The notes under the pieces: generated by a model
Databases searched by the model: none
What the model saw: only the letters and a program-made list of their open reading frames with translations
Told to the model about the DNA's origin: nothing
Source of the DNA: Lachnospiraceae bacterium
Lineage (GTDB): Bacteria > Bacillota > Clostridia > Lachnospirales > Lachnospiraceae
Length of the DNA: 64,000 nucleotides
Direction: 5' to 3'
Assembly (NCBI GenBank): GCA_902363665.1
Contig: CABJAW010000012.1
Span: 1 to 64,000, forward strand
Position numbers and translations under genes: made by a program
Shown: piece after piece, positions 25,361 through 34,384 of the stretch
Layout of the letters: every line of letters begins with the position of its first letter
Position numbering within the stretch: position 1 is the stretch's first letter

Positions 25361-25404
25361 CTGACCGTCAATTGACAGGTTTCTGACCGTTAGCTGACAG
25401 GTGC
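25361..25404 (+). promoter_or_regulatory. Four direct heptamers at 11-bp spacing (OmpR-type operator), copy 2
   Basis: CTGACCG at 25361, TTGACAG at 25372, CTGACCG at 25383 and CTGACAG at 25394, the same order and 11-bp period as at 14269. The spacer bases differ in places while the heptamers do not, which supports selection on the heptamers. Confidence 0.65.
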
Positions 25405-25451
25405 ATCCGATACACTGTGCCTTTGTAAAGATATGATTACAAAGGAGATCC

Positions 25452-25493
25452 GTGTTTGCAGGGAGACAGCAGAGATGCCGGACATTCCTGTAG
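25452..25493 (+). CDS. Candidate 13-codon leader peptide, copy 2
   Basis: GTG plus 12 codons and TAG, encoding VFAGRQQRCRTFL, with AAAGGAG just upstream and a TTCCTGT-AG-ACAGGAA hairpin at the stop. It is followed at 25523-25556 by the hairpin that buries the Shine-Dalgarno sequence of the intact sigma-like gene. Expression is inferred. Confidence 0.4.
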   Translation: MFAGRQQRCRTFL

Positions 25494-25567
25494 ACAGGAA
25501 GAACGAGCCAGGTCACCGCCACACTCCGATTTGATTTCGCAAAAATTCAGATCGGAGGAAAACATAA

Positions 25568-26008
25568 GTGGCTTACAATAAAGCAAAAGAAGAATATAGA
25601 TGGAACCAGTGGAAAGCAGAGGAAGAGAAGATCCTGCGTGAACAGGGCGTGGATGAAGAGACGATCCAGAAGCTTCGGGAGTATGACTGGGACGATTTCA
25701 ATGCAGAGCGGAGATTCCGGGAACACCAGACCTCGCTTCTGGACTGTATGGAACTGCTCCTGGAAGAAAAAGAAACCAAAGAGTCCCAGCCGGAGAGCGT
25801 AGAAGCCCTGCTGGATACCGTGGAGAACGAAGAACTGCTTCAGATTCTGTTATCAACTGATAAGAAAACTCTTCAGATGATTGTCCTGAAGATGATGGGA
25901 TATGCACCAAAAGAGATCAGTCATCACATGGAACTGCCGGAGCAGACGGTTTATACAAGACTGCGGAGATTAAGGGAAAAGATCAAAAAGTCCATGAAAT
26001 TTGAATAA
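25568..26008 (+). CDS. Sigma-70 region 4-like small protein of the element
   Basis: A 146-residue protein with GTG start preceded by CGGAGGA. The N-terminal 80 residues are acidic and helical. The C-terminal 55 residues look like a region-4 helix-turn-helix: LQMIVLKMMGYAPKEISHHM, then ELPEQTVYTRLRRLREKIKK. Such small sigma-like proteins are common in Firmicute conjugative elements and are thought to control element genes; here no specific target is known. Its expression may be gated by the leader structure upstream. A truncated copy lies at 14476. Confidence 0.75.
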   Translation: MAYNKAKEEYRWNQWKAEEEKILREQGVDEETIQKLREYDWDDFNAERRFREHQTSLLDCMELLLEEKETKESQPESVEALLDTVENEELLQILLSTDKKTLQMIVLKMMGYAPKEISHHMELPEQTVYTRLRRLREKIKKSMKFE

Positions 26009-26064
26009 AACAAAAGGTTCTCATCGGCTGACTATTAGAACGAACAGACAGGAGGATTGATACG

Positions 26065-26559
26065 ATGGATGAGAAAGAAGTGTCCGAAATGCAGGAAGAA
26101 ATGATGACGGTACTGGTAGTCGAGCCGATGAAGGCCCCCTATGTCAAGCACATCCCAAATGAGCTGGAGGATCTGCAGCAGGCGGTAGGCGGTGACATTG
26201 AAATGACCTATCCGTTTGATGATGAAGTTGGAATCCTTTTAAACGGCAATGGAAAATTTGAGGGATTGCCACTGAACCGGGCGTTATATGATGATCATGG
26301 ACAGGTCTATGATGCGATAGCCGGGACTTTCCTTGTAGTAGGGCTGACAGAAGATGATTTTACTTCGCTGACACCGGAACAGATTGAAAAGTTTAAAGAA
26401 AAATACCAGTCACCGGAAATTTTTACTCTGTTTAACGGAGAACTTCATGTGATGAAGATGCCGCCGGAAGAAGAAAAAGAACAGAAAGAAAGCCGGAAGA
26501 ACGATGCAAAACAAAAGAATCCGGCAAAGAAGAAAAACAGATCCGGGGATGCAAGATAA
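26065..26559 (+). CDS. DUF3846-domain protein
   Basis: A 164-residue protein. Residues 14-135 carry the DUF3846 pattern: MTVLVVEPMKAPYVKHIPN, ELEDLQQAVGGDIEMTYPF, a GLPLNRALYD element, AIAGTFLVVGL, and DFTSLTPEQIEKF. The Lys-rich C-terminal tail (KQKNPAKKKNRS) is extra. DUF3846 proteins occur in phages and integrative elements, and no function is established. RBS CAGGAGG is present. It follows the sigma-like gene by 56 bp. Confidence 0.8.
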   Translation: MDEKEVSEMQEEMMTVLVVEPMKAPYVKHIPNELEDLQQAVGGDIEMTYPFDDEVGILLNGNGKFEGLPLNRALYDDHGQVYDAIAGTFLVVGLTEDDFTSLTPEQIEKFKEKYQSPEIFTLFNGELHVMKMPPEEEKEQKESRKNDAKQKNPAKKKNRSGDAR

Positions 26560-27084
26560 AATATTTTTTTGTGAAGTGAATAAAAAAATACACTGCCATC
26601 GGCTAGTAAGCAGAGGGACATCCCTCGGCTGTTCTTTGGCAAGTGAATATCGGCACTACAGGTACGTTCCCAACCGTAGAAGCGTGACAGTATGAGCGCC
26701 ATGATTAAGTATAGGGTAAAGATTCTTAGACTTGGAGCGAGAAAGCATAGCTGTGAATAAGGCGGTGGCAGCCTTTCGCCAGGATCACGGATGGGGGATA
26801 ATGATACACGTTACCAGCCAGAGAGCGGAAGATGGACTCCGGGTTGTAATCAGAAAGACCCCTAGGACATCTGTGAGCGGCGGCAGGCCAGCCGCCCGCC
26901 TGTAGTGTCCCCTTTCCCAGAAGAAATACAGGAATAGTTCCGGGGGTGCGAGGTCAAATGCGGAACAGCAAGATAAAAAAGAAATCAATGAAGAAGTGTG
27001 TCGTTGATATCAGATACCATGCGGCTGTAGGAGACTACAGCCGTATTCTTGTGGTATTAACGTCACATCAAGGGGAGAGAACAG
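26560..27084 (+). ncRNA. Gene-free 525-bp region with multiple stable stems; candidate structured RNA
   Basis: No credible coding frame fills this gap. Several inverted repeats can be read on the + strand: AGGGA-CA-TCCCT near 26615; GGCG...CGCC at 26761-26780; a long stem GGACA...GGCGGC-N6-GCCGCC...TGTCC at 26865-26910; and GTTCCG...CGGAAC at 26937-26966. GC content rises above the flanks in this stretch. It ends about 100 bp before the DUF4240 gene. I cannot assign an RNA family; comparison with large element-borne RNAs such as HEARO/omega-RNA would be the first check. Confidence 0.35.
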
Positions 27085-27810
27085 ATGGAAGAAATAAAAA
27101 GAAGTGGAATGAGCAAGGATCAATTCTGGAATCTGATTGAAAAAGCAAAGGAAGTGTGCGGCACCGATCTGGATGCTTCGGCAGTGTGGATCAAGCAGCA
27201 GCTCTTCTATATGACACCGGAGGATGTCCTCCAATTCCACAATCTTGTTTACAGTTACCGGGATGCGGCTTATAAGTACGGCTTATGGACAGCGGCAGGT
27301 ATTATGATGGAAGCAGGGTGCAGTGATGACAGTTTTTCCGATTTTCGGATGTGGCTGATCGCCCAGGGAAAAGAAGTTTATCTGAATGCCTTAAAAGATC
27401 CGGATTCCCTTTCCGGCGTGACTCTGTATGGGTACTGTAGTTTTGAAGCGTTGGGATACATCTCATCGCAGGTCTACAGTGCCATGAAAGGGAAAAATAT
27501 CTATCAGGACAGTACGGCAAGAATGCAGATGGAATGTTATGAGCAGGTGATCCGGGATATTGTGTACCATCCCATGATCGAGTATCCGCTGGAATTACCG
27601 GAAGCAATGGTGGTATATCCGAAACTCTGTGAATGCCATTTGTCCGAGCAGGTAAGGAAAGCTCCTCAGAAAGTAAGGACATGGAATGTTTCCCGGACGG
27701 ATATCCGAAGGATGATGGCAAGAGGGAATGCTGCCATAAAGAAAATGCAGGAACAGGGACAGAATACACCGGAAGCGACCAGACCCGTCCGTAAGGGTAC
27801 GGTAAGATAA
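27085..27810 (+). CDS. DUF4240-domain protein
   Basis: A 241-residue protein. Residues about 8-130 show the DUF4240 signature: KDQFWNLIEKAK, a YMTPEDVLQFHNL helix, the aromatic GLWTAAGIMMEAGCSDDSFS, then DFRMWLIAQGKEVYLNALKD and PDSL. The C-terminal 100 residues are unassigned. DUF4240 is widespread, often in mobile or defence-linked contexts, without a proven role. RBS AAGGGGAG precedes the ATG. It lies 21 bp before the helicase gene, so the two are probably one operon. Confidence 0.8.
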   Translation: MEEIKRSGMSKDQFWNLIEKAKEVCGTDLDASAVWIKQQLFYMTPEDVLQFHNLVYSYRDAAYKYGLWTAAGIMMEAGCSDDSFSDFRMWLIAQGKEVYLNALKDPDSLSGVTLYGYCSFEALGYISSQVYSAMKGKNIYQDSTARMQMECYEQVIRDIVYHPMIEYPLELPEAMVVYPKLCECHLSEQVRKAPQKVRTWNVSRTDIRRMMARGNAAIKKMQEQGQNTPEATRPVRKGTVR

Positions 27811-27831
27811 GCTTTCTGGCAAGGAGAAGTA

Positions 27832-29808
27832 ATGTGTTATAAAAATGAATATCAGAAAAGGGCACATGGCGAAGTGGAACAGATCTTTCGGGAGCTTCTC
27901 CCGGAAGCCGGGCTTCATGTAAGGGAAGAACAGATCCGTCTCTGCCATGAAATGCTGGATGCCCTTATGAAAAATGAAATCACGCTCTGTGATGCAGGCG
28001 TCGGCATCGGAAAGACCTATGCCTATCTGACAGCCTGCATCCTGATGCGGAAATATAGTGTACTGCATTCCGGTTATTCGGGATGTGACAGGCGGTCTGT
28101 AGTGGTATCCACTTCCAGTATCGCCTTACAGAAAGCCATCATAGAGGAATATGTTCCTTTCTTATCGGATGTACTGTTAAAAGCAGATCTGCTTCAGGGA
28201 GAATTAAAAGCAGTCGTCCGCAAGGGAAAGGAACATTTTGTATGCGATTACAGGCTGGCCCAGAGATTAGAGGCAGTCCGGGACAAGAATAAAAATCAGG
28301 CACAGATGGAGGCATTGAAGTCCCTCCGGCATAACTTTGATTTAGATTCCGTACATAACCTGAGCGGTTTTGACCGCAGGCTGGTGTGCGTACCAAAATT
28401 CTGCCCTAGGGAGTGTCCGGGAAAAGTAGAATGCCGTTATCAGAAGCATCTGGATAGTTCCAGGAAAGAGGACATTTTTTTACAGATTTGCAATCACAAT
28501 TATCTTCTGGCAGATGCCATGCACCGGGCAAATGGGTACCGGCCGCTTCTGGCAGATTACAGGGCTCTGGTTGTGGATGAGGCCCATAAACTCCCGGAAG
28601 CCGCCAGCCAGATGTATGGAAGAAGCATTGGAAGGGAAGATGTGCAGGAGATTGCTTACTTTTTAGGCAGAGAGCATAAAGGCACGGATGGAAAACGGCT
28701 GATGGAAGGGTTTTCTGCACTTCAGGCGGAGATCCGAAAGCATCGGAAAGATGGCACAGAGGACATGGCTGGAAAAGAAAGTTTTTATTTTCCGCCGGGA
28801 GCTGGCACAGCCTTAGCCCAGATGCAGGAAAGGCTTCAGCTTATGATCAAAAGGCTTGCCGGGAATATTCCTTACTGGATCTTTCGGCGGATGGAAGAGA
28901 TGGAAGAGCTGTTCGGATGGTTTTTAAAGAACGACAAGCGATATATTTTGTTTTTACAGCAGGACAGCCGGGGACATTTAACCTTTATGGCAGTCAACCG
29001 GGAGATCCCGAAGTATCTGGATGCGACTTTATGGAGCCGGGGATTTCCGGCGATCTTAACCAGCGGCACCTTAAAAGCCGGGAACGGGTTTGCAAGAACC
29101 AGACAGATGACCGGGCTGGAAAAAGAAACGGGCGTCCGGGAGTGTGTGGCAGAATCCCCATTCTGTTACAAAGAGAACTGTCTGCTTTACATCCCGGAGC
29201 ATTTAAGACCTATGAAAAAGGGAAGCAGGGAAGAGGCCGAGCAGCTTGCCGGGCAGATCCGTGATCTGGTGTGTTCCACTTACGGGCATACGCTGGTACT
29301 GTTCACATCTTATACCCTGATGGGAAATGTGCATCAGCTTTTGCGGGATCAGATCCCGTTCCCGATGGTGCAGGTATGGAGAAACTCCCAGGAAGAGATT
29401 GCACGGTTTAAGAAGATGGAGAATGCAGTGCTGTTCGCAGCCGGCTCCTGCTGGGAAGGTGTGGACTTTCCGGGGGACATGGTATCGTCTCTCATCATCG
29501 TAAAACTGCCATTTTCTGTTCCGGACCCCATCCATGAAGCACAAAAGGAGCAGTACCGATCCCTGGAATCCTACATCCAGACCATCGTAGTCCCGGATAT
29601 GCAGAAGAAGCTGCGGCAGGGATTCGGCCGGGCAATCCGCACGGAGCAGGACACCTGCGTTGTGTCCATTTTGGATCACCGGACAGCAAAGAAAGGCAGG
29701 TATCGGAGTGATGTTCTGGAAGCACTGCCAAAGTGCCAAATGGCAGAACGGATCGAAGAAGTAGAAAATTTTATCCGAAGCCGGAAAGTGGAGCGGTACT
29801 ATAGCTGA
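27832..29808 (+). CDS. DinG/XPD-type superfamily 2 DNA helicase
   Basis: A 658-residue helicase. Motif I is GVGIGKTYAYL at about residues 54-64; motif II is VVDEAHK near 248. Between them, at about residues 137-203, cysteines in VCDYRL, FCPRECPGK and VECRYQ form the probable 4Fe-4S cluster of XPD/DinG enzymes. Later motifs include TSGTL, VLFTSYTLM, SCWEGVDFPGD and the motif VI-type RQGFGRAIRTEQD. Family members are 5'-3' helicases that resolve R-loops or other structures. Here it may assist replication or excision of the element. RBS AAGGAGAAG is upstream. The length is slightly below chromosomal DinG, and no exonuclease domain is present. Confidence 0.88.
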   Translation: MCYKNEYQKRAHGEVEQIFRELLPEAGLHVREEQIRLCHEMLDALMKNEITLCDAGVGIGKTYAYLTACILMRKYSVLHSGYSGCDRRSVVVSTSSIALQKAIIEEYVPFLSDVLLKADLLQGELKAVVRKGKEHFVCDYRLAQRLEAVRDKNKNQAQMEALKSLRHNFDLDSVHNLSGFDRRLVCVPKFCPRECPGKVECRYQKHLDSSRKEDIFLQICNHNYLLADAMHRANGYRPLLADYRALVVDEAHKLPEAASQMYGRSIGREDVQEIAYFLGREHKGTDGKRLMEGFSALQAEIRKHRKDGTEDMAGKESFYFPPGAGTALAQMQERLQLMIKRLAGNIPYWIFRRMEEMEELFGWFLKNDKRYILFLQQDSRGHLTFMAVNREIPKYLDATLWSRGFPAILTSGTLKAGNGFARTRQMTGLEKETGVRECVAESPFCYKENCLLYIPEHLRPMKKGSREEAEQLAGQIRDLVCSTYGHTLVLFTSYTLMGNVHQLLRDQIPFPMVQVWRNSQEEIARFKKMENAVLFAAGSCWEGVDFPGDMVSSLIIVKLPFSVPDPIHEAQKEQYRSLESYIQTIVVPDMQKKLRQGFGRAIRTEQDTCVVSILDHRTAKKGRYRSDVLEALPKCQMAERIEEVENFIRSRKVERYYS

Positions 29809-29976
29809 GAACATCCGTGGCGTTATTGGTTCTGCCCAGATCCGGGTAGCAGACAGGACAAAAAGTTTAGTGGTATTTCAGGGGCGGTTTGGAGCGAATT
29901 GGTGGTATTGGTGATAGCTTTATTGGCATGAGTTGGGTATACTGTGTATAGCGTTAGAGGAAAGGAGGCAGACAAC

Positions 29977-31107
29977 ATGAAGCGATATAAAGTGGAAATG
30001 CAGCGAGAAGGTTCCGTAAAATATTTCTTTATACGGGATATGGAAACACTGGAAATTGTGTTGCTGCCAAGCAAGTATCTAATGCATCAGGTGCGGGCAA
30101 ACCGTTCCCCGAATACTATACGGAGAAATGCATTTGCCCTTGCCTACTACTGGGAATATCTGCTGGAAGAAGAACATGAAGCAGAAGATGTCTATGGAAT
30201 GGATTACGAAACGCAATATGATTTTTTCGCAGAATATCTGAAATGGCTGAAAGCTGGGAAACATACCGACAATTTGGATAAAGAACCGCAGAATAAAACC
30301 TGTAACGCTTACTTAAAAGAAGTGTTCAGGTTTTATTCTTTTTTAGAAGTAGTCAGAAATAACGGTTCCTGCCTGTCGGTATTATCCTATAATCAGCCGA
30401 TCACAAAGGCAAATGCCATCGGGGTCAGAAGAACCATCCGCTCCCGGTCATTTAAAGGATACTTAAAAGAAGAGGAACGAAACGTCCGGGCAGCCGAACG
30501 GAACGAAATCGTAACGATTTTAGAAGCCTGTACAAACTGCAGGGATCAGGTGTTGATCTTACTGACATCGGAACTGGGATTCCGCATCGGTGAAATTTTG
30601 GGAATTGATTATACCAAAGACATCGATTACGAAAACCATGAGATCCGGGTAGACTTCCGGGATGATAATGAAAACGATGCAAGAGCAAAAAATGCCGAAG
30701 AGCGAAGAGGACGGGTGAGCGATGATACCTTTGAATTCCTGCTTTATTATATCGGGGAATACTGGGACATCCTGCAAAAACAGGAATACCTGTTTATTAA
30801 CATCAAAGGGGATACCATAGGGAAGCCGTTAAGAGTAGACAGCGTCTACGATATGTTTGAACGCATGGAGAAAAAGACTGGGATCAAGATCACACCGCAC
30901 ATGCTTCGAAGATATTATGCAAATACGAGGTGGGAAGCAGACTGGCCGCTGGAAATGATCAGCCAGGCACTGGGACACAAGCATCTCGATACAACCATAC
31001 GATATCTGAATGTTTTAGATGACAAGCTGAAAACAGCAAGTCAGGAATTTTACCGCCGATATTCCAAACTTTACGGAGTAGAACAGTTTTTGGAAAGCAG
31101 GAGGTGA
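29977..31107 (+). CDS. tnpA: Tyrosine recombinase, TnpA-like (first of three)
   Basis: A 376-residue integrase. The core-binding domain is about 1-170 (SPNTIRRNAFALAYYWEYLL), the catalytic domain about 175-370. The catalytic set is visible: Arg203 in GFRIGE, His308 and Arg311 in HMLRRY, His334 in LGHKH and Tyr343 in TIRYLNV. The ATG at 29977 follows AAAGGAGG by 8 bp; an upstream GTG at 29944 is less likely. Size and partners match TnpA of Tn554-type elements. The second recombinase starts 6 bp later, so all four genes of this block are one unit. Confidence 0.9.
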   Translation: MKRYKVEMQREGSVKYFFIRDMETLEIVLLPSKYLMHQVRANRSPNTIRRNAFALAYYWEYLLEEEHEAEDVYGMDYETQYDFFAEYLKWLKAGKHTDNLDKEPQNKTCNAYLKEVFRFYSFLEVVRNNGSCLSVLSYNQPITKANAIGVRRTIRSRSFKGYLKEEERNVRAAERNEIVTILEACTNCRDQVLILLTSELGFRIGEILGIDYTKDIDYENHEIRVDFRDDNENDARAKNAEERRGRVSDDTFEFLLYYIGEYWDILQKQEYLFINIKGDTIGKPLRVDSVYDMFERMEKKTGIKITPHMLRRYYANTRWEADWPLEMISQALGHKHLDTTIRYLNVLDDKLKTASQEFYRRYSKLYGVEQFLESRR

Positions 31108-31113
31108 AGATAG

Positions 31114-32871
31114 ATGCCGGCAAGAAGGGTGTTTGCTTGGGAGCCGGAAGAACAATGGACATCAAGTGAAGAACGGGAAAAGAAGATAGAAGAACTGAGC
31201 CGGGAATTAGATGAAAGCATGGACAGCAACTCTGGAAAAGGCTGTCTGAAAGCATACTTGGTAAAAAATGAAGTGTGGCATATAGCAGACATCGATTATG
31301 AGCTTAGAGTGGATTATCGGAAATATCTGAAAAGCACTTATTCTGATTCAGCAGTACGCAGTTATTTACGTGGAATGGATAAGGCAAAATTATATGCAAT
31401 CAGAAAGCATGCCAATACGTTAAAAGGAAAGCAGGAGATAGCAAAGAATACAGATTTAATCCACGAACTGCTCTTTTTACCATATCACCCAAATCCGGCA
31501 ATCGCAGAAAGATATGACTGCAAAGTTGCCATTGATAAATTAGTTTGGGATTTTCGTGTAAACGGCTCAGAGCTATGCAAGCGTCAGCTTTTAGAAATTA
31601 TCGAAGATGTCGTACTGCGTGACATAATGCTGAGAGAATGCACAATGCGGTTAAACGGTTTGAAGGTGGTATATCAATTTTGTATGCAGGAACATATTGA
31701 GGATTTAAGATATATTACACAGGTACAGGCCGATAAACTTGAAAAATATGCAGATACGACATATGCAAAAGAGCTTGCAGAAAGAGAACTCCGAGAATGT
31801 CAGAAATATCTTTTCTGCCATGCCAAGAATATTTTATGGGATTCAACAGTCTGGTATTTGGAAAGACTGCATCTGGAACAATATAGAGTCAACCCATCCA
31901 ATCCTGTGAAAAAATTTTCCTTTATGGGCATAGAAAAAAGAGAGAACCGGGAAATTTTGCAGGAATACATGAAATACTGTCTGGGTGTTACACATTTGGC
32001 AATGAGTGGCATACAAGCCGAATTCTACAGGATTCTGGCATTTGTCATGTGGATGGAAAAAGAAACCGCGATGGAGCTGAAACTTGCATCAGAAACCGAA
32101 ATAAAAAAATATTTCCAGATAATTGAGTTAAAAGAAGCTTCTTATTTTAATGATATTGTTATAGCAATCTATCAGCTATATGAATATCTGCAGACGAAAG
32201 AAATCATAGACAGGATACCATTTCGTTATGAGTATTATTTGAAAAAAGAAATACATTGTCATAATAACCGAAGCGTAGAGATGGAAATATATGAGAGGAT
32301 TCTGAGAGAATTAAAAAATTTCCCTGAAATTCCAAGATTGATCCTTTTACATTCTATGCTGATTGGACTAAGGATCAGTGAAGTATGCACCCTGAAAGGG
32401 GATGCTTATTCCTGGCAGGGAAGAGATGCGTGGATACAGGTTTATCAGATGAAAATGCGAACATACAAAAGAGTACCGATTCCAGATGTTCTTTATAAGA
32501 TTATGAAAAGATATTTGGAAAAATATCATATTGGAAGTGAGGATTATGTTTTTCAAAACAAACGGGGAGGGGCATATCAGTATGGTTCGTTTAAGTGGCA
32601 AATGAAAGAACTGTTTAATAAGAGGCAGGATATTTTCAAAGGGTATGATTTTAAATCACATGATTTCCGCCATACGATAGCGACTCTGTTATATGATGAC
32701 GAAGTCCCTCTTCAGAGTATCCGGGACTATCTGGGACATGATTATGAAGAGATGACACAGCAGTATGTGGATTTTATGCCAAAGAAAATTTCAGCAGCGA
32801 ATCAGGAGTTTTTCAGGAAAGGAGAAAACAGCCTGGCATCAGGAATCAAGAAGTGCAAACGTGGAAAATAA
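31114..32871 (+). CDS. tnpB: Tyrosine recombinase, TnpB-like (second of three)
   Basis: A 585-residue protein whose last 200 residues form a phage-integrase catalytic domain: Arg in MLIGLRISEV, His-x-x-Arg in SHDFRHTIATLL, DYLGHDYEEM and Tyr in TQQYVDFM. The long N-terminal part is not recognisable. TnpB of Tn554 is about 630 residues with the same late catalytic domain. RBS AGGAGGTG is upstream. The next gene overlaps its end. Composition is more AT-rich than the chromosome. Confidence 0.87.
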   Translation: MPARRVFAWEPEEQWTSSEEREKKIEELSRELDESMDSNSGKGCLKAYLVKNEVWHIADIDYELRVDYRKYLKSTYSDSAVRSYLRGMDKAKLYAIRKHANTLKGKQEIAKNTDLIHELLFLPYHPNPAIAERYDCKVAIDKLVWDFRVNGSELCKRQLLEIIEDVVLRDIMLRECTMRLNGLKVVYQFCMQEHIEDLRYITQVQADKLEKYADTTYAKELAERELRECQKYLFCHAKNILWDSTVWYLERLHLEQYRVNPSNPVKKFSFMGIEKRENREILQEYMKYCLGVTHLAMSGIQAEFYRILAFVMWMEKETAMELKLASETEIKKYFQIIELKEASYFNDIVIAIYQLYEYLQTKEIIDRIPFRYEYYLKKEIHCHNNRSVEMEIYERILRELKNFPEIPRLILLHSMLIGLRISEVCTLKGDAYSWQGRDAWIQVYQMKMRTYKRVPIPDVLYKIMKRYLEKYHIGSEDYVFQNKRGGAYQYGSFKWQMKELFNKRQDIFKGYDFKSHDFRHTIATLLYDDEVPLQSIRDYLGHDYEEMTQQYVDFMPKKISAANQEFFRKGENSLASGIKKCKRGK

Positions 32872-34384
32872 ATTTTACATAAAAAAATTGGACTCCTATG
32901 AGAAAGCAAGTGAAATTTCAAAAATACGAATGGGAACAGAACCTTCGTATGACCTTGATTTACTGCCGTCTGTACAGATGCAGAAAGAAATGAGGAAGTT
33001 CCTGAAATACAGAGGACAACAGCTTGGGGCGGAAAAATTTTATACTGAGAGAAGATTTTACCATCATTTATGTAAAATGCTGCAAACCAGAAGAGACAGA
33101 CCGGAAAGTTTTTTGGACTGGGACAAAGAAAAATGGAAGCAGCAGATGAAAATATGGCTTTTACAGCAGGGATTGCCCCTGACAGAAATTTCAAAATCCC
33201 ATTGTGGGAATGAAACGGTATCACAGGCAAAGACATTACACTATATTGACCGATTAATAGATTATTTCCTTGATTTAAGAGATGCTGATGTAGATGAGAT
33301 GACAAAGGATGTCTGGCAACTTGAAAAACTTGATATACAAGTGAAACAGGATCTGACGCGCACGACCAGAATTATAAATTTTAAGGAAATCTCCCAACAG
33401 GATCTCAGAGAGGAAGTAAAAAAGGCAATTTATTTTCAACTGAAAACAGAAAGCATCGGTACTGTAAAAAAAGAAATGACTGCCATTCGAAGGTTTTCAA
33501 GATATCTGAAGGAAAACAATAAAGAAGTAGATTCCTGCTCAAAGCTGGACAGGAAAATCATGGAAGAGTATTTGATATACATGAAAACAGAAGATACCGG
33601 GACAAAAAGATATCGGGCGGAGCTGACGAGACTGCGGGCATTGCTGAATATGGTAGCTGACGTCTATCAATATCCGCAGGTAAAGGATTTAATTTTGAAT
33701 CGGGATATTCCACCAGATATAAGGGGAGAAATCAAAATTTATTCCGATCAGGAATTAAAGCGATTTAATGCTTTCCTTACGAAAGTGGATGTGCAGACGG
33801 CGAGACTTATGCTTATTCATCAAATGCTTGGAACAAGAATGTCAGATACACTGACACTCAGGACAGACTGCCTGATTGAAAAAGACGGTGAAACCATAAT
33901 ACAGATCCACCAAATGAAAACACATTTTTATGAAAAACCGATTAGTCAGGAACTGGCTGCCTTAATAAAGGAAGCGATTCGATACAGAGAAAAGGAGCAC
34001 GGAAAAGGTAAATACATTTTTACAAGTTTAAGTGATCCTTCAAAACCAATGAAATATGCTACAGTCCAGCAAAAAATTACAGATAAAATATATCAGGAAA
34101 ATCTCCGAGATGATAAGGGAGAATATTTTGGATTCGGTTCTCACATGTATCGGCATATTTATGGCATGAAGCTTGCCGAGATGCATGTGGATGACTGGAC
34201 AATCGCAAGACTACTGGGGCATAGAAGCCTGAGAAATGTAAAGTATTACAGAAAGATGAGCAACAAAATACTGGCAGATGATACACGAAAAACAAGAAAC
34301 CGATTATCTAAGATGGTACTGGAATGTCTGGAAGGATGGGAGGAAGAATATGAACAAATACGATTCGATGATAGCCTGCAATAA
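32861..34384 (+). CDS. Tyrosine recombinase, TnpB-like (third of three)
   Basis: A 507-residue protein if started at GTG 32861, which overlaps the previous stop by 11 bp; the frame is open back to ATG 32765. Catalytic residues: Arg in MLGTRMSDTL, His-x-x-Arg in GSHMYRHIYGM, His in LLGHRSLRN and Tyr in VKYYRKM. The active site is complete. Classical Tn554 has only two recombinases plus TnpC, so the third makes this a recombinase trio. The start is uncertain because no strong ribosome-binding site is visible; coupling to the upstream gene is likely. Confidence 0.83.
   Translation: MENKFYIKKLDSYEKASEISKIRMGTEPSYDLDLLPSVQMQKEMRKFLKYRGQQLGAEKFYTERRFYHHLCKMLQTRRDRPESFLDWDKEKWKQQMKIWLLQQGLPLTEISKSHCGNETVSQAKTLHYIDRLIDYFLDLRDADVDEMTKDVWQLEKLDIQVKQDLTRTTRIINFKEISQQDLREEVKKAIYFQLKTESIGTVKKEMTAIRRFSRYLKENNKEVDSCSKLDRKIMEEYLIYMKTEDTGTKRYRAELTRLRALLNMVADVYQYPQVKDLILNRDIPPDIRGEIKIYSDQELKRFNAFLTKVDVQTARLMLIHQMLGTRMSDTLTLRTDCLIEKDGETIIQIHQMKTHFYEKPISQELAALIKEAIRYREKEHGKGKYIFTSLSDPSKPMKYATVQQKITDKIYQENLRDDKGEYFGFGSHMYRHIYGMKLAEMHVDDWTIARLLGHRSLRNVKYYRKMSNKILADDTRKTRNRLSKMVLECLEGWEEEYEQIRFDDSLQ

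Noticed and set aside
26946..27140. 64-codon frame in the gene-free region
   Set aside because: Overlaps the start of the DUF4240 gene, has no convincing RBS and no family features.
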